The notes under the pieces were generated by a model. That model did no database searches. It was not told where the DNA came from and saw nothing but the letters and a program-made list of their open reading frames with translations. 57,321 nucleotides of DNA from JBAXLO01 sp037134755 (GTDB lineage Bacteria; Bacteroidota; Bacteroidia; Bacteroidales; JACABE01), in NCBI GenBank assembly GCA_037134755.1, contig JBAXLO010000002.1, positions 1 through 57,321 of the forward strand. The letters run 5' to 3'. Made by a program: the position numbers and the translations under genes. Below, piece after piece: positions 42,344 through 51,811 of this stretch. How positions within the stretch are numbered: position 1 is the first letter of the stretch; every line of letters begins with the position of its first letter.

Positions 42344-43816
42344 ATGATGGAAAATAAGTTGTTTGTTTATAATACAATTAGCAGGAATAAAGAAGCCTTT
42401 GAGCCGATAAATGCACCATTGGTAGGCATGTATGTTTGCGGTCCTACCGTATATGGTGATGCACATTTGGGTCATGCCAGGCCTGCTATTACTTTTGATT
42501 TAGTTTTTAGATATCTTAAGCATATAGGATATAAAGTTCGCTATGTTAGGAACATTACAGACGTTGGGCATCTGGAGAACGATGCCGATGAAGGTGAAGA
42601 TAAGATTGCTAAAAAAGCTCGTCTCGAACAGTTGGAACCAATGGAAGTGGTGCAATATTTTACAGATAGATACCATATTAATATGGATCAGCTTAATGTT
42701 TTGCAACCAAGTATCGAACCTCGCGCTTCCGGTCATATCATTGAACAGATAGAAGTTATTAAAAAGATTATCGAAAAAGGATATGCTTATGAAATTAATG
42801 GTTCTGTTTATTTTGATGTTGTAAAGTATAATTCAACACATAATTATGGAAAACTTTCGGGTAGGATATTAGAAGATTTGCTTTCGAATACTCGTCAGTT
42901 GGATGGTCAGGATGAAAAGAGAAATCCTGCTGACTTTGCTTTGTGGAAGAAAGCCGAACCTGAACATATAATGCGTTGGCCTTCGCCTTGGAGCGATGGT
43001 TTTCCGGGATGGCACATGGAGTGTTCTGCAATGAGTTTAAAATATCTTGGCGATCATTTCGACATTCATGGGGGCGGTATGGATCTGATGTTTCCGCATC
43101 ACGAATCTGAAATAGCACAATCAAACATTGCTAACGATAAAGAGCCTTGTAAGTATTGGTTACATAATAATATGATAACAATAAACGGACAGAAGATGGG
43201 TAAATCTTTAGGGAATTTCATTACTTTAAATGATTTCTTTACTGGAAACCACCCTTCTTTAGAAAAGGCTTACACTCCGATGACAATTCGCTTTTTTATC
43301 CTACAAGCACATTATAGAAGCACTTTAGACTTCTCAAACGAGGCTTTGCAGGCTGCCGAAAAGGGTTTAAAACGTTTGATGCAGGCAATGGACACATTAA
43401 AGAAATTAAAACCTTCAGCCAACTCAACTTCAGATATAAGTGAGCTTAGTAATAAATGTTACGAGGCTATGAATGATGATTTCAATAGCCCTATTGTTAT
43501 TGCTAATCTATTTGATACTGTTAGGATTATAAATGCAATTAATGATGGTAAGGAAACTATTTCTGCTGATGATCTTCAGAAATTAATGGATATTTACAAT
43601 ACTTTTATTACTGATATTTTAGGTTTGAAAAGTGAGACTGAAAACAATCAGATGGAAGTGATGGATGGCTTAATGAATATGATATTTTCTTTCAGACAAC
43701 AAGCTAAATCGAATAAAGATTTTACAACCTCCGATAAGATAAGAGATGAACTCGTTAAACTTGGCATCTCTGTTAAAGATGCTAAAGAAGGTTCTACATG
43801 GACATTAGACAATTAA
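42344..43816 (+). CDS. cysS: Cysteinyl-tRNA synthetase
   Basis: 490 residues from the ATG at 42344; the next codon is also ATG, and the TTG four codons earlier is a less likely start. The class-I signature HIGH appears as HLGH at residues 41-44 and KMSKS as KMGKS near 284. Zinc-site residues are Cys32 in YVCGPT, the Cys in GWHMECSAM and the His in MFPHHESE. It charges tRNA-Cys with cysteine in the cytoplasm. Length and motifs are standard. It may be cotranscribed with the peptidase gene 36 bases downstream. Confidence 0.97.
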   Translation: MMENKLFVYNTISRNKEAFEPINAPLVGMYVCGPTVYGDAHLGHARPAITFDLVFRYLKHIGYKVRYVRNITDVGHLENDADEGEDKIAKKARLEQLEPMEVVQYFTDRYHINMDQLNVLQPSIEPRASGHIIEQIEVIKKIIEKGYAYEINGSVYFDVVKYNSTHNYGKLSGRILEDLLSNTRQLDGQDEKRNPADFALWKKAEPEHIMRWPSPWSDGFPGWHMECSAMSLKYLGDHFDIHGGGMDLMFPHHESEIAQSNIANDKEPCKYWLHNNMITINGQKMGKSLGNFITLNDFFTGNHPSLEKAYTPMTIRFFILQAHYRSTLDFSNEALQAAEKGLKRLMQAMDTLKKLKPSANSTSDISELSNKCYEAMNDDFNSPIVIANLFDTVRIINAINDGKETISADDLQKLMDIYNTFITDILGLKSETENNQMEVMDGLMNMIFSFRQQAKSNKDFTTSDKIRDELVKLGISVKDAKEGSTWTLDN

Positions 43817-43852
43817 TTCAAAACAAATTTAATTAAATAAAATAATTTTAAT

Positions 43853-44851
43853 ATGAAAAATAAAGCAATAATCATCATAAGTTCTCTTCTCTTTTTGGTT
43901 GTTTTTAGTTGCAATAATGATAAGAAGAAAGCAACTGATACCACAACTCAAACTGTTAAACCTACAGTAATTATCCCTGTGTTTAATGCTGATACAGCTT
44001 ATAGATTTGTTGAAAAACAGGTTTCTTTTGGTTCACGCGTTCCTAATTCTAAAGCTCACGACAAATGTGCTGATTATATTATCAATATCTTGAAAGGATA
44101 CACTAAAAATGTCACTGTTCAGGAGTATGTTGTAAATGCTTTTGATGGAACCCACCTAAAAGGCAAAAATATTATAGTGTCCTTTAATCCAGACACTACT
44201 AACCGCATATTTATTGCATCTCATTGGGATTCTCGTCCTTTTGCCGATTATGATCCTGACGAAAAGATGCATAAGACTCCAATTCCGGGAGCTAACGATG
44301 GCGGTAGCGGTGTTGGTATTTTAATGGAGCTAACACGTTTGTTGGCAGCAAAGAATCCTCCTATTGGTGTAGATTTTATTTTGTTTGATGTTGAAGATTA
44401 CGGTGCACCCAAGTGGGCTAATTCCGACAACGAAGATAGCTATTGTTTAGGCTCGCAATATTGGGCTAACAATCCGCATAAGCCTGGTTATAATGCTAAG
44501 TACGGCATCCTTCTTGATATGGTAGGAGCACCGAATCCTACATTTTCGATGGAGGCTACTTCTATGTATTATGCTCCTGATATTATGCGTAGTGTATGGG
44601 AAACTGCAAAAAGAATAGGTTATGCAAAGTACTTTGTTCCAGACCAAACTTCCGGTTTGATTGACGATCATCTTTATATTAATAAGATAAAAAGAATTCC
44701 TACCATAGATATTGTTCATCATGATAATACTTCTAAAACAGGCTTCTATCCATTTTGGCACACTATGAAGGATGACATGACCAACATAGATAAAAATACG
44801 CTTACTCTTGTAGCTAATCTTCTGCTGACAGTTATATATGAGGAAAATTAA
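43853..44851 (+). CDS. Glutaminyl-peptide cyclotransferase-like M28 lipoprotein
   Basis: 332 residues with a lipoprotein signal (LFLVVFSCNN). The M28/QC fold is clear: SHWDSRP, the zinc ligand Asp in GANDGGSG, the acidic pair in FDVEDYG, a DDHLYIN motif and the last His in FWHTMKDDM. Relatives turn N-terminal glutamine of exported proteins into pyroglutamate; in Bacteroidota, type-II-like QCs act on proteins whose signal peptide cleavage exposes Gln. Many signal peptides in this window end in Ala-Gln (for example NINTKAQ, TTKAQ, NIANAQ), so there are plenty of substrates for such an enzyme. An aminopeptidase role is the alternative. Confidence 0.85.
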   Translation: MKNKAIIIISSLLFLVVFSCNNDKKKATDTTTQTVKPTVIIPVFNADTAYRFVEKQVSFGSRVPNSKAHDKCADYIINILKGYTKNVTVQEYVVNAFDGTHLKGKNIIVSFNPDTTNRIFIASHWDSRPFADYDPDEKMHKTPIPGANDGGSGVGILMELTRLLAAKNPPIGVDFILFDVEDYGAPKWANSDNEDSYCLGSQYWANNPHKPGYNAKYGILLDMVGAPNPTFSMEATSMYYAPDIMRSVWETAKRIGYAKYFVPDQTSGLIDDHLYINKIKRIPTIDIVHHDNTSKTGFYPFWHTMKDDMTNIDKNTLTLVANLLLTVIYEEN

Positions 44852-44885
44852 TCCGTAAGGGGATAATAAGCTGCGCTATTTACAT

Positions 44886-44940
44886 AAAAAGGGTTTTCTG
44901 TTGTTCGGTTTAGGACATTGACACAGAAAACTCTTTTTTT
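44886..44940. terminator. terminator after the QC-like gene
   Basis: AAAAAGgGTTTTCTGT pairs with ACAGAAAACtCTTTTT around a loop of about 20 bases, followed by T residues. Confidence 0.8.
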
Positions 44941-45129
44941 ATTACACTCAGATTAATATTGTCAAATAAAATAGTGAATAAGTCGATGTTACTCTCAGAT
45001 ATTTCCTTAAAACTTAATGTTAATCAACATCACTCGGCACTTATTTCTCAAAACACATTTTAATAAATACTTTATTTTAATGATACTTTTAAATAGTAGT
45101 TTAAGTCAATCATACTAACCAGAAACCAT

Positions 45130-45539
45130 TCAAAAAGCATTTTAAATCTATCTCTTGTAGCATTAGTTTCTCAAAACATAATTTGAAACGTTAATTGTTA
45201 TGGAGATTCATTTAAAATGTATTTTAAACCATTCACAGATTTTGATATTCATTTAAAACTTCTTTTAAGACGTTCACATTTTCTTTGAATTGATTAAAAC
45301 TAGTTATAAGGCATTAATTTATTCTGAGTATTGATTAAAACATCTTATAAGGCATTCTCAGAATTTGTGTATTAATTAAAACCACTTATAAGACATTCTC
45401 AAATTCTGCGAATCAATTAAAACATGTTTTAAGGCATTCACAAATTCTGCGAATCAATTAAAACGCATTTTAAGCCACAATTGCTTATGGGGATTCAATT
45501 AATGAGCTATTTAAGGAGTGTTCAATTTCGGAGATTTAA
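45130..45539. repeat. 41-bp phased array (TTAAAAC...TTTTAAG cores)
   Basis: Ten units with TTAAAA-type anchors at 45130, 45171, 45212, 45253, 45294, 45335, 45376, 45417, 45458 and 45499, all exactly 41 bases apart. Typical units read AATTAAAACATGTTTTAAGG and then CATTCACAAATTCTGCGAATC. The first half is a dyad (TTAAAAC / GTTTTAA). The period is not a multiple of three, so no repeating peptide is encoded. It fills the convergent gap between the QC-like and TPR genes. Confidence 0.92.
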
Positions 45540-45709
45540 TAATAATAAAAATATATATTATATCTATAACTAATTGTTATTAATAAAAGAAAACAAAAGA
45601 TTATCTACGCAAGTTGTTGATTTTAAATATCATTTAAGTAAATAACTACAACAAATGTCGATTTAAAACATAATTTTATTAAATAATAAATTGGAAGAAT
45701 ATCTAAATA

Positions 45710-47236
45710 TTACAAACCTTTAATTCTCGACAATCCAACCTTGGCTTTTTGCTGAATACTTGTCTTATATTCATTTGGATTCAATGTTAAACAGCGTTCG
45801 TAATAAAGTCGGGCTTTGCGATACTCTTTTTTGTTCTCATATATCAATCCTAATTGTAATGCTGAGTTGGCAGCAAAATAATAAACTTGGTTAGAGCCTT
45901 CTCGGATAGTTCTTTCGTAAAATGAATATGCATTTTCAATCTTATCCCATTCATGGTAAATTCGGGCATAACGATAATAATATTCTAAAGTATCTTTCTT
46001 ATTTTTAAGATTTAATTTCTTAGCATTGTCTTGTAATACATTTAATGCTAGTTGATAATAACCACCATCGCACAAAAGCCTTGCTTTAAGCAAAACCACA
46101 TTTGGGATGTTTTTATTTTCGGCCTCTCGCTGAGCTTGTTTGTCAATCTCTACAATATTATCACCACTTTTAAGAATCCTTTGCATGTATTCCTTATATT
46201 TTTTTTCATCATTATTTAATAAATAAAACCAAGCAATATGTTGCAACGAAGACTTAATATAATTATGACAAGGTGTTTTTTCAACATAATCAAAGAAATA
46301 GCGATAAGCATCTTTATCAAGCCTGTTTAATTTAGAAATACCTGCCAAATAACCCGGCGTATAAAAAGGATAGTACTGACTGCCTGCCGGGCAAGTTGTT
46401 AGTAAAGTAATAGCCTCATCATTAAGGCCATTGTAAACATCAATTTTAGCTTCTGAAACGCAAAGCATCGGATTTGTTTTAACTAGTTCAACTAATTTTG
46501 GATGTTGATAATATTTTTTTAGAGCTAAAGCTTCTTTTTTATTACCTGATAGATTAATCTGAATATTAGATAACAAAAACAAAGCTTCTGTTCTAAGATA
46601 ATCGTATTTTTCGTTATTTATAGAAGCATCCAATAAGGTTTTTATCTCCGAAACTCCTTGTTTGATAGTCCCTTTAAAAGCTATAGCCTGAATAACCGAT
46701 TTGTAATTATCAGGAACAGCATCAATTAATGCATGCATCAAACCAAGCCCTTTTAAATTTGGGATAAAGTCAGGATACATTTTATTGTTTTTATCTAAAA
46801 GAGAATATGCCTTTTTAATCTCCACACCTGCCTTCAAACCTTCCACAACATTAGTAATATTATCAATGAAAACAAGGCGAGCAATGGCCCACAACAAATA
46901 ATAATCAGCAAGGCAACAATTATAATAAGGAGAGTTCTTATCTGCCTTTTCAAGACGTTTTAAGCGCGCATCTTTGTTGTTAATAAGTTTATTATAAGTA
47001 TTTTTATCCTGATTGACAATTATTGAGAGAACATCAATATAATTATCAATATAATAGGGAATATCGTTGGATGGACTAATAATTTTTTCGGCATCAAGTA
47101 TCTTTTTAGCTTCTGCAAACCTCATACTTAGAGTTAATGTATAAGCTTTGCGACATTGGGGATTAAAATCAAAATGAGCATACGAATTGCAGATAATAGA
47201 AAGGAAAAGTATGCTTATAATGAGTTTTTTTTTCAT
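45710..47236 (-). CDS. Secreted tetratricopeptide-repeat protein
   Basis: 508 residues with a signal peptide (LIISILFLSIICNSYAHF). Helix pairs run the whole length, with recognisable TPR units near the end (YRYARIYHEWDKIENAYSFYERT, ALQLGLIYENKKEYRKARLYYERCLTLNPNE). Predicted periplasmic scaffold; no enzyme domain or lipobox is seen. A terminator lies between it and the upstream zinc-ribbon gene, so it may be separately expressed even though all three minus-strand genes are in line. Confidence 0.75.
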   Translation of the reverse strand: MKKKLIISILFLSIICNSYAHFDFNPQCRKAYTLTLSMRFAEAKKILDAEKIISPSNDIPYYIDNYIDVLSIIVNQDKNTYNKLINNKDARLKRLEKADKNSPYYNCCLADYYLLWAIARLVFIDNITNVVEGLKAGVEIKKAYSLLDKNNKMYPDFIPNLKGLGLMHALIDAVPDNYKSVIQAIAFKGTIKQGVSEIKTLLDASINNEKYDYLRTEALFLLSNIQINLSGNKKEALALKKYYQHPKLVELVKTNPMLCVSEAKIDVYNGLNDEAITLLTTCPAGSQYYPFYTPGYLAGISKLNRLDKDAYRYFFDYVEKTPCHNYIKSSLQHIAWFYLLNNDEKKYKEYMQRILKSGDNIVEIDKQAQREAENKNIPNVVLLKARLLCDGGYYQLALNVLQDNAKKLNLKNKKDTLEYYYRYARIYHEWDKIENAYSFYERTIREGSNQVYYFAANSALQLGLIYENKKEYRKARLYYERCLTLNPNEYKTSIQQKAKVGLSRIKGL

Positions 47237-47249
47237 AATATTAGAAATA

Positions 47250-47280
47250 AAAAAAGAGGAAACATAATTATTTCCTCTTC
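47250..47280. terminator. hairpin between the zinc-ribbon and TPR genes
   Basis: An A-run, GAGGAAA, a short AT loop, then TTTCCTC. On the minus strand it ends in a T-run, fitting the end of the nif3-zinc ribbon operon. Confidence 0.8.
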
Positions 47281-47299
47281 AATTATATTTTGATTTAAC

Positions 47300-48163
47300 T
47301 TAGTTATTAACTACGTCGTCAATACCTGAGTCAACTAAGATTCTACCACAATATTCGCAAACAATAATCTTTTTGTGCATACGAATATCTAATTGGCGTT
47401 GAGGCGGAATTTTGTTAAAGCAACCACCACAAGCATCTCTTTCAACCAAAACTACAGCCAGGCCATTTCTTGCATTCTTCCTGATCCTGTGATATGCTGT
47501 TAATAAACGATCCTCAATGAATTTTTGATTTTCATGAGATTTAGTCATTAATTCTTGCTCTTCTTTCTTTGTTTCAGCAATAATATCATCAAGTTCAGCT
47601 TTCTTTAAATCAAGATCGCCTTGACGTTCGTTAAGATTTATTTGAGCTTGTTCAACCTCTGATTTCTTTTCAGTAAGGCTAGCAGAATATTCTTTAATTC
47701 TCTTTTCGCAAAGCTCAATTTCCAAATTTTGAAATTCAACTTCTTTTGTTAATGAATCAAATTCTCTATTATTCTTAACATTTCTTTGTTGATCAGTATA
47801 TCTTGCTATCAAATCTTTGCTTTCGGTAATTGCACTATGTTTTTCTACTATAGAATCTTCGAGACTCTTAATTTCTTGTACATAATTATCAATTCTTGTC
47901 TGAAGACCTGCAATCTCATCTTCCAAATCCTGTACTTCCAATGGAAGTTCGCCACGAATAATTCGGATCTTATTGATTTGAGAATCTATTTGCTGCAATG
48001 TGTATAAAGCTAACAATTTTTTCTCAATGCTAACCTCAAGTTCTTTACTGAAATCTTCTGACTGAATAAATTCATCAGTAATTTCAACACCTGCAACTTT
48101 TGATTTTGTTTTCAGTATTTTGCCTGTCTTAACCTTTTCATTATCATCGACTATTTTTGCCAT
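47300..48163 (-). CDS. Coiled-coil C4 zinc-ribbon protein (DUF164/CT398-like)
   Basis: 287 residues. Residues about 45-225 form a long coiled coil (heptads rich in Glu, Lys and Ile). The C-terminal ~45 residues carry a four-Cys zinc ribbon, ACGGC and CEYCG, with GGCFNKIPPQRQ between. This matches the C4-type zinc-ribbon family found beside nif3-like genes in many bacteria, where it is suggested to bind nucleic acid or flagellar/secretion partners. It starts 14 bases after the nif3-like stop on the same strand, so it is in its operon. Confidence 0.88.
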   Translation of the reverse strand: MAKIVDDNEKVKTGKILKTKSKVAGVEITDEFIQSEDFSKELEVSIEKKLLALYTLQQIDSQINKIRIIRGELPLEVQDLEDEIAGLQTRIDNYVQEIKSLEDSIVEKHSAITESKDLIARYTDQQRNVKNNREFDSLTKEVEFQNLEIELCEKRIKEYSASLTEKKSEVEQAQINLNERQGDLDLKKAELDDIIAETKKEEQELMTKSHENQKFIEDRLLTAYHRIRKNARNGLAVVLVERDACGGCFNKIPPQRQLDIRMHKKIIVCEYCGRILVDSGIDDVVNN

Positions 48164-48177
48164 GGTATATACAATTA

Positions 48178-49275
48178 TTATTTAATGTAAAAAATTGGAT
48201 TCGTATTTATATCTGAAATAAAAACTGCAAAGGTAGGAAATTTTTTGATAAGTAAAGCAGATAATAAATCTTTTGTATATTGCTCGCTCTCATAATGCCC
48301 TATATCTGCCAATATTATCTTGTTATCAGCTTCAAAAAAATCATGGTACTTAATATCGCCTGTCACCATAATATCAGCACCTGCCGCAATGCTATCATTT
48401 ATTAAAAAGCTCCCTGAACCTCCACAAAAAGCTATCTTTTTAATTTTATTTTTTATTATTTTGGTATGACGAATACATTCGGTTTGAGTTATATCTTTTA
48501 ATCTTAAAAGAAAATCTTCAGCTCTTTCTTCATTTTCTAACTCACCAATAATGCCACTACCAATATCTAATGACTTATTTTGTAAAGGAATTAAATCATA
48601 AGCCACTTCTTCGTAAGGATGAGAAGCAAATAATGCTTCAAGAATTTTACTTTCCTTATAAAAAGGATAAATTATTTCAATGCGAATTTCTTCCTCATAA
48701 TGCAATTCATTAAGCTTGCCTACAAAAGGATTAGCATTATCTAATGCTCTGAAAGTTCCTTTGCCTTCGGTATTATAACTGCAACTATCGTAATTACCAA
48801 TACTCCCTGCTCCACTATCAAACAATGCTTTCCTTACAATATCAGCATGACTCAACGGACAAAAAGTAATCAGCTTTTTTAAGATGTCCTTTTTAGGAGA
48901 TAATATCTTTATATTCTTTAAACCAAGTTTTTCAGCAATGATACTATTTACACCATTAATTATATTATCAAGATTGGTATGTGCAGCATAAATTGCAATA
49001 TCATTCTTGATTGCTTTAATAATTAGTTTCTCAACAAAGTTTTTTCCATTAATCTTTTTAACTCCTTTAAATATTAAAGGATGATGAGATATTACAAGCT
49101 TGCATTTCTTTTCAATAGCTTCATTCAAAACCTCCTCAGTGATATCAATACATACTAAAACGCCATTTGTTTCTGCATTCTTGTCACCAATAATTAATCC
49201 GGCATTATCATAGGACTCCTGTAGAGATAAAGGAGCTATAGATTCAATATATTCAGTAATTTCTCTTATTGTCAT
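48178..49275 (-). CDS. Nif3-like dinuclear metal centre protein
   Basis: 365 residues, the longer Nif3/YqfO form with a PII-like insert (about 130-235) between the two halves. Metal ligands are visible: the His pair in VISHHPLIF, the His in YAAHTNLDN, and HYESEQ near the C-terminus. The YDNAGL and FCGGSG motifs are also present. It forms a hexameric toroid; annotated by some as GTP cyclohydrolase type 2-like but the cellular function is uncertain. It leads an operon with the zinc-ribbon gene and has a -7 box upstream. Confidence 0.93.
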   Translation of the reverse strand: MTIREITEYIESIAPLSLQESYDNAGLIIGDKNAETNGVLVCIDITEEVLNEAIEKKCKLVISHHPLIFKGVKKINGKNFVEKLIIKAIKNDIAIYAAHTNLDNIINGVNSIIAEKLGLKNIKILSPKKDILKKLITFCPLSHADIVRKALFDSGAGSIGNYDSCSYNTEGKGTFRALDNANPFVGKLNELHYEEEIRIEIIYPFYKESKILEALFASHPYEEVAYDLIPLQNKSLDIGSGIIGELENEERAEDFLLRLKDITQTECIRHTKIIKNKIKKIAFCGGSGSFLINDSIAAGADIMVTGDIKYHDFFEADNKIILADIGHYESEQYTKDLLSALLIKKFPTFAVFISDINTNPIFYIK

Positions 49276-49331
49276 ATTAAAATGTATGCTAGATTAACGT
49301 ATAAAAATTGATTCTGTTTTATTGAGAGGCA

Positions 49332-49339
49332 CAAAGATA
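49332..49339 (-). promoter_or_regulatory. -7 box of the nif3-like operon
   Basis: Minus-strand TATCTTTG, an exact -7 element, 57 bases from the ATG. Confidence 0.68.
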
Positions 49340-49418
49340 CTAAATTATTTGCAATAAGATGAAGTTTATTAAATATATTAATTAATTGTTAAACTTCACT
49401 TGGTATTCATTTCTTACG

Positions 49419-49426
49419 TAACTTTG
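49419..49426 (+). promoter_or_regulatory. -7 box of the lpxK-punA operon
   Basis: TAACTTTG, an exact -7 element, with CACTTGG at about the right distance upstream for a -33 TTG. Confidence 0.7.
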
Positions 49427-49497
49427 CGACCTTATGTTCGTATAGTACGTTTAATTATTAAAAAAAGAATCTCAAATATGTTTGTAATTATTACTAA

Positions 49498-50562
49498 ATG
49501 AAATTAGTTGGACTGTTACTCTTCCCCTTTTCATTATTATATGGAATAGTAGTTTGTTTTAGAAACAAACTATTTGATCTTAAGATATTAAAATCAGAGA
49601 AATTTAATTTACCTATTATTAGTATAGGTAATTTAACAATGGGGGGTACAGGCAAAACGCCTCACATTGAATATCTGATAAGGTTATTAGGAGGAGAAAA
49701 TAAACTGGCAACCTTAAGCAGAGGTTATGGAAGAAGCACAAAAGGATTTCTTTTAGTTGATGATACGTCAAATGCTGAATCAGCAGGGGATGAACCTTTA
49801 CAATACCGCAATAAATTTAAAGATGTTAAAGTAGCTGTTGACGAAAAGCGTTGCAGAGGTATTAAAACTTTAATTAATAAGTTTCCTGAAACAGATATTA
49901 TTTTATTAGATGATGCGTATCAACACAGATATGTTAAACCGGGGCTTTCGATATTATTAACTGATTTTTATCGCCCTTTTTCTCATGATTATATATTTCC
50001 TTCCGGAACATTAAGAGAATTTAAAAGTGGTAAGAAAAGAGCAGATATAATTATAGTTACAAAGAGTCCTAGGATATTATCTCCAATAACTTGCAAATCT
50101 ATGGAAGAAGATATGAAACTTCTGCCAAATCAACAGGTTTATTATTCTTATATAGATTATGGTGACCTTGTGCCATTAAACGAATATTCAAAAAGCATTA
50201 CTACCAGAAAGTTTTCTTATATATTGATGTTTGCAGGAGTTGCGAACCCTTATCCAATGGAAGAACAGCTAAAAACATTAAGTGATACTGTTGAGGTTCT
50301 TAAATTTCAAGATCATTATCAATACAAAACTAAGGATATTCAAAAAATAAGAGATCATTTTGAGTCTATCTTTCCTAAGAATAAGGTTATTATAACTACA
50401 GAGAAAGATGCAATGAGAATTAAAGGTACTGTACTTGAAGAAATATTCGTAAATTTGCCGATCTTTTATATCCCAATAGAAATTAAATTACATAAAAAGG
50501 ATAAAGAGAATTTCGACAATCAAATAATAAATTATGTTAGAAAAAATAAAGGAAACAACTGA
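49498..50562 (+). CDS. lpxK: Tetraacyldisaccharide 4'-kinase
   Basis: 354 residues. The N-terminal hydrophobic segment (LLLFPFSLLYGIVVCF) is the membrane-association helix. Walker A is GTGKTPH within IGNLTMGGTGKT, and LLDDAYQHRYV is the family signature for catalysis. It phosphorylates the 4' position of the lipid A precursor on the inner membrane's cytoplasmic face. With HldD in the same window it shows that the organism makes LPS with heptose. The last 29 bases overlap the next gene. Confidence 0.95.
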   Translation: MKLVGLLLFPFSLLYGIVVCFRNKLFDLKILKSEKFNLPIISIGNLTMGGTGKTPHIEYLIRLLGGENKLATLSRGYGRSTKGFLLVDDTSNAESAGDEPLQYRNKFKDVKVAVDEKRCRGIKTLINKFPETDIILLDDAYQHRYVKPGLSILLTDFYRPFSHDYIFPSGTLREFKSGKKRADIIIVTKSPRILSPITCKSMEEDMKLLPNQQVYYSYIDYGDLVPLNEYSKSITTRKFSYILMFAGVANPYPMEEQLKTLSDTVEVLKFQDHYQYKTKDIQKIRDHFESIFPKNKVIITTEKDAMRIKGTVLEEIFVNLPIFYIPIEIKLHKKDKENFDNQIINYVRKNKGNN

Positions 50563-51352
50563 CTTCATCAATCAAAAAATAGATTTCGTTCCTGAGATAG
50601 GAATAGTGCTAGGGACAGGACTAGGCAACCTTACCAACGAAATAGAGATTAAATACAAATTAGCGTACGAGTCAATACCTAACTTCCCGGTTTCAACTGT
50701 CGAAGGTCATGGTGGACAATTAATATTTGGAATCCTTGGCGGGAAGAAAGTCGTTGCAATGCAAGGCAGATTCCATTTTTATGAAGGTTACACTATGAAA
50801 GAACTTACATTCCCGATAAGGGTAATGAAATTTCTTGGAATTAAGTTGTTGATACTGTCAAATGCCAGTGGTGGTATTAATCCAGGCTTTAATATTGGTG
50901 ATATGATGATTATTAAAGACCAAATAAATCTTATGGGTACAAATCCTTTGATTGGAAAGAACTATGATGAACTAGGTGCACGTTTCCCTGATATGCATAT
51001 TCCTTATGATCTTGATTTGATAGATAAAGCTATTGCAATATCTCAAAAGTATAATGTCAACTATCAGGTTGGTACTTATGCAGCTGTTACAGGCCCTACT
51101 TACGAAACTCCTGCTGAATATAAATATATGCATGTAATAGGTGCTGATGCTGTTGGGATGTCAACTGTTCCTGAGGTTATAGTAGCACGTCAGATGAATA
51201 TTCCTTGTTTTGCTGTTTCTGTTATCTCAGATTTGGGTGTTGAAGGAAAGATTGTAAAAATAACACATCAAGAAGTTATAGAAGCTGCTAAAGCAGTTGA
51301 ACCTAAAATGACCAAAGTAATTACAGAACTAATAGCTGATATTAATCTATAG
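50534..51352 (+). CDS. punA: Purine nucleoside phosphorylase (type I, trimeric PNP family)
   Basis: 272 residues with the family landmarks GIVLGTGLGNL, VEGHGGQL, QGRFHFYEGY (phosphate site), NASGGINPGF and VGMSTVPEVIVA (purine site). It splits inosine and guanosine with phosphate into base and ribose-1-phosphate for purine salvage. It starts 29 bases inside lpxK, so translation is coupled; such lpxK-pnp pairing is seen in Bacteroidota. Length is normal. Confidence 0.95.
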   Translation: MLEKIKETTDFINQKIDFVPEIGIVLGTGLGNLTNEIEIKYKLAYESIPNFPVSTVEGHGGQLIFGILGGKKVVAMQGRFHFYEGYTMKELTFPIRVMKFLGIKLLILSNASGGINPGFNIGDMMIIKDQINLMGTNPLIGKNYDELGARFPDMHIPYDLDLIDKAIAISQKYNVNYQVGTYAAVTGPTYETPAEYKYMHVIGADAVGMSTVPEVIVARQMNIPCFAVSVISDLGVEGKIVKITHQEVIEAAKAVEPKMTKVITELIADINL

Positions 51353-51420
51353 ATTAGACTTCTATTTTACTTCTGATAAAAATAAATGTTTATTAAGAGA
51401 ATTAATTGATTATTATTGTG

Positions 51421-51428
51421 TAAATTTG
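51421..51428 (+). promoter_or_regulatory. -7 box of the MNT/HEPN pair
   Basis: TAAATTTG, an exact -7 element, 65 bases before the ATG at 51494, with TTGATTATTATTG upstream. Confidence 0.65.
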
Positions 51429-51493
51429 CAATAGATTTAAGACAGTATCTCAAAATACTTTTATTTGTATTATTCAGTAATATTTTAGTAATA

Positions 51494-51811
51494 ATGATTG
51501 AAAATAGATTAATTAACGACATTGTAAATAAAATAGCAAATAGATTTAATCCTGATAAGATTATATTATTTGGTTCGTATGCCAGTGGTAATCAAAATGA
51601 GGATAGCGATGTTGATTTATTAATTATAAAAGAATCATGTGAACCTATACAGAGCAGGGATTTTGAAATACGTAAATATTTATTAGGAACTGCTATTCCT
51701 CTTGATATTATTGTATATACTAATGCAGAGTTTGAAGAAGAAAAAAATAACAGATACTCTTTAATTAGTAATACATTAAAAACTTCAAAGCTTTTGTATG
51801 AACGAAAATAA
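51494..51811 (+). CDS. Minimal nucleotidyltransferase (MNT) domain protein
   Basis: 105 residues from ATG 51494. A longer frame from 51416 would add 26 residues that read through the promoter, so it is rejected. The nucleotidyltransferase motif is complete: GS, ten residues, then DVD (FGSYASGNQNEDSDVDLLII). Such minimal transferases pair with HEPN proteins in toxin-antitoxin systems, where the MNT part modifies and blocks the toxin. The HEPN gene overlaps its end by 14 bases. Confidence 0.9.
   Translation: MIENRLINDIVNKIANRFNPDKIILFGSYASGNQNEDSDVDLLIIKESCEPIQSRDFEIRKYLLGTAIPLDIIVYTNAEFEEEKNNRYSLISNTLKTSKLLYERK

Noticed and set aside
51416..51493. 26-residue N-terminal extension of the MNT protein
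   Set aside because: It would begin upstream of and read through the TAAATTTG -7 box; the ATG at 51494 gives the normal MNT length.
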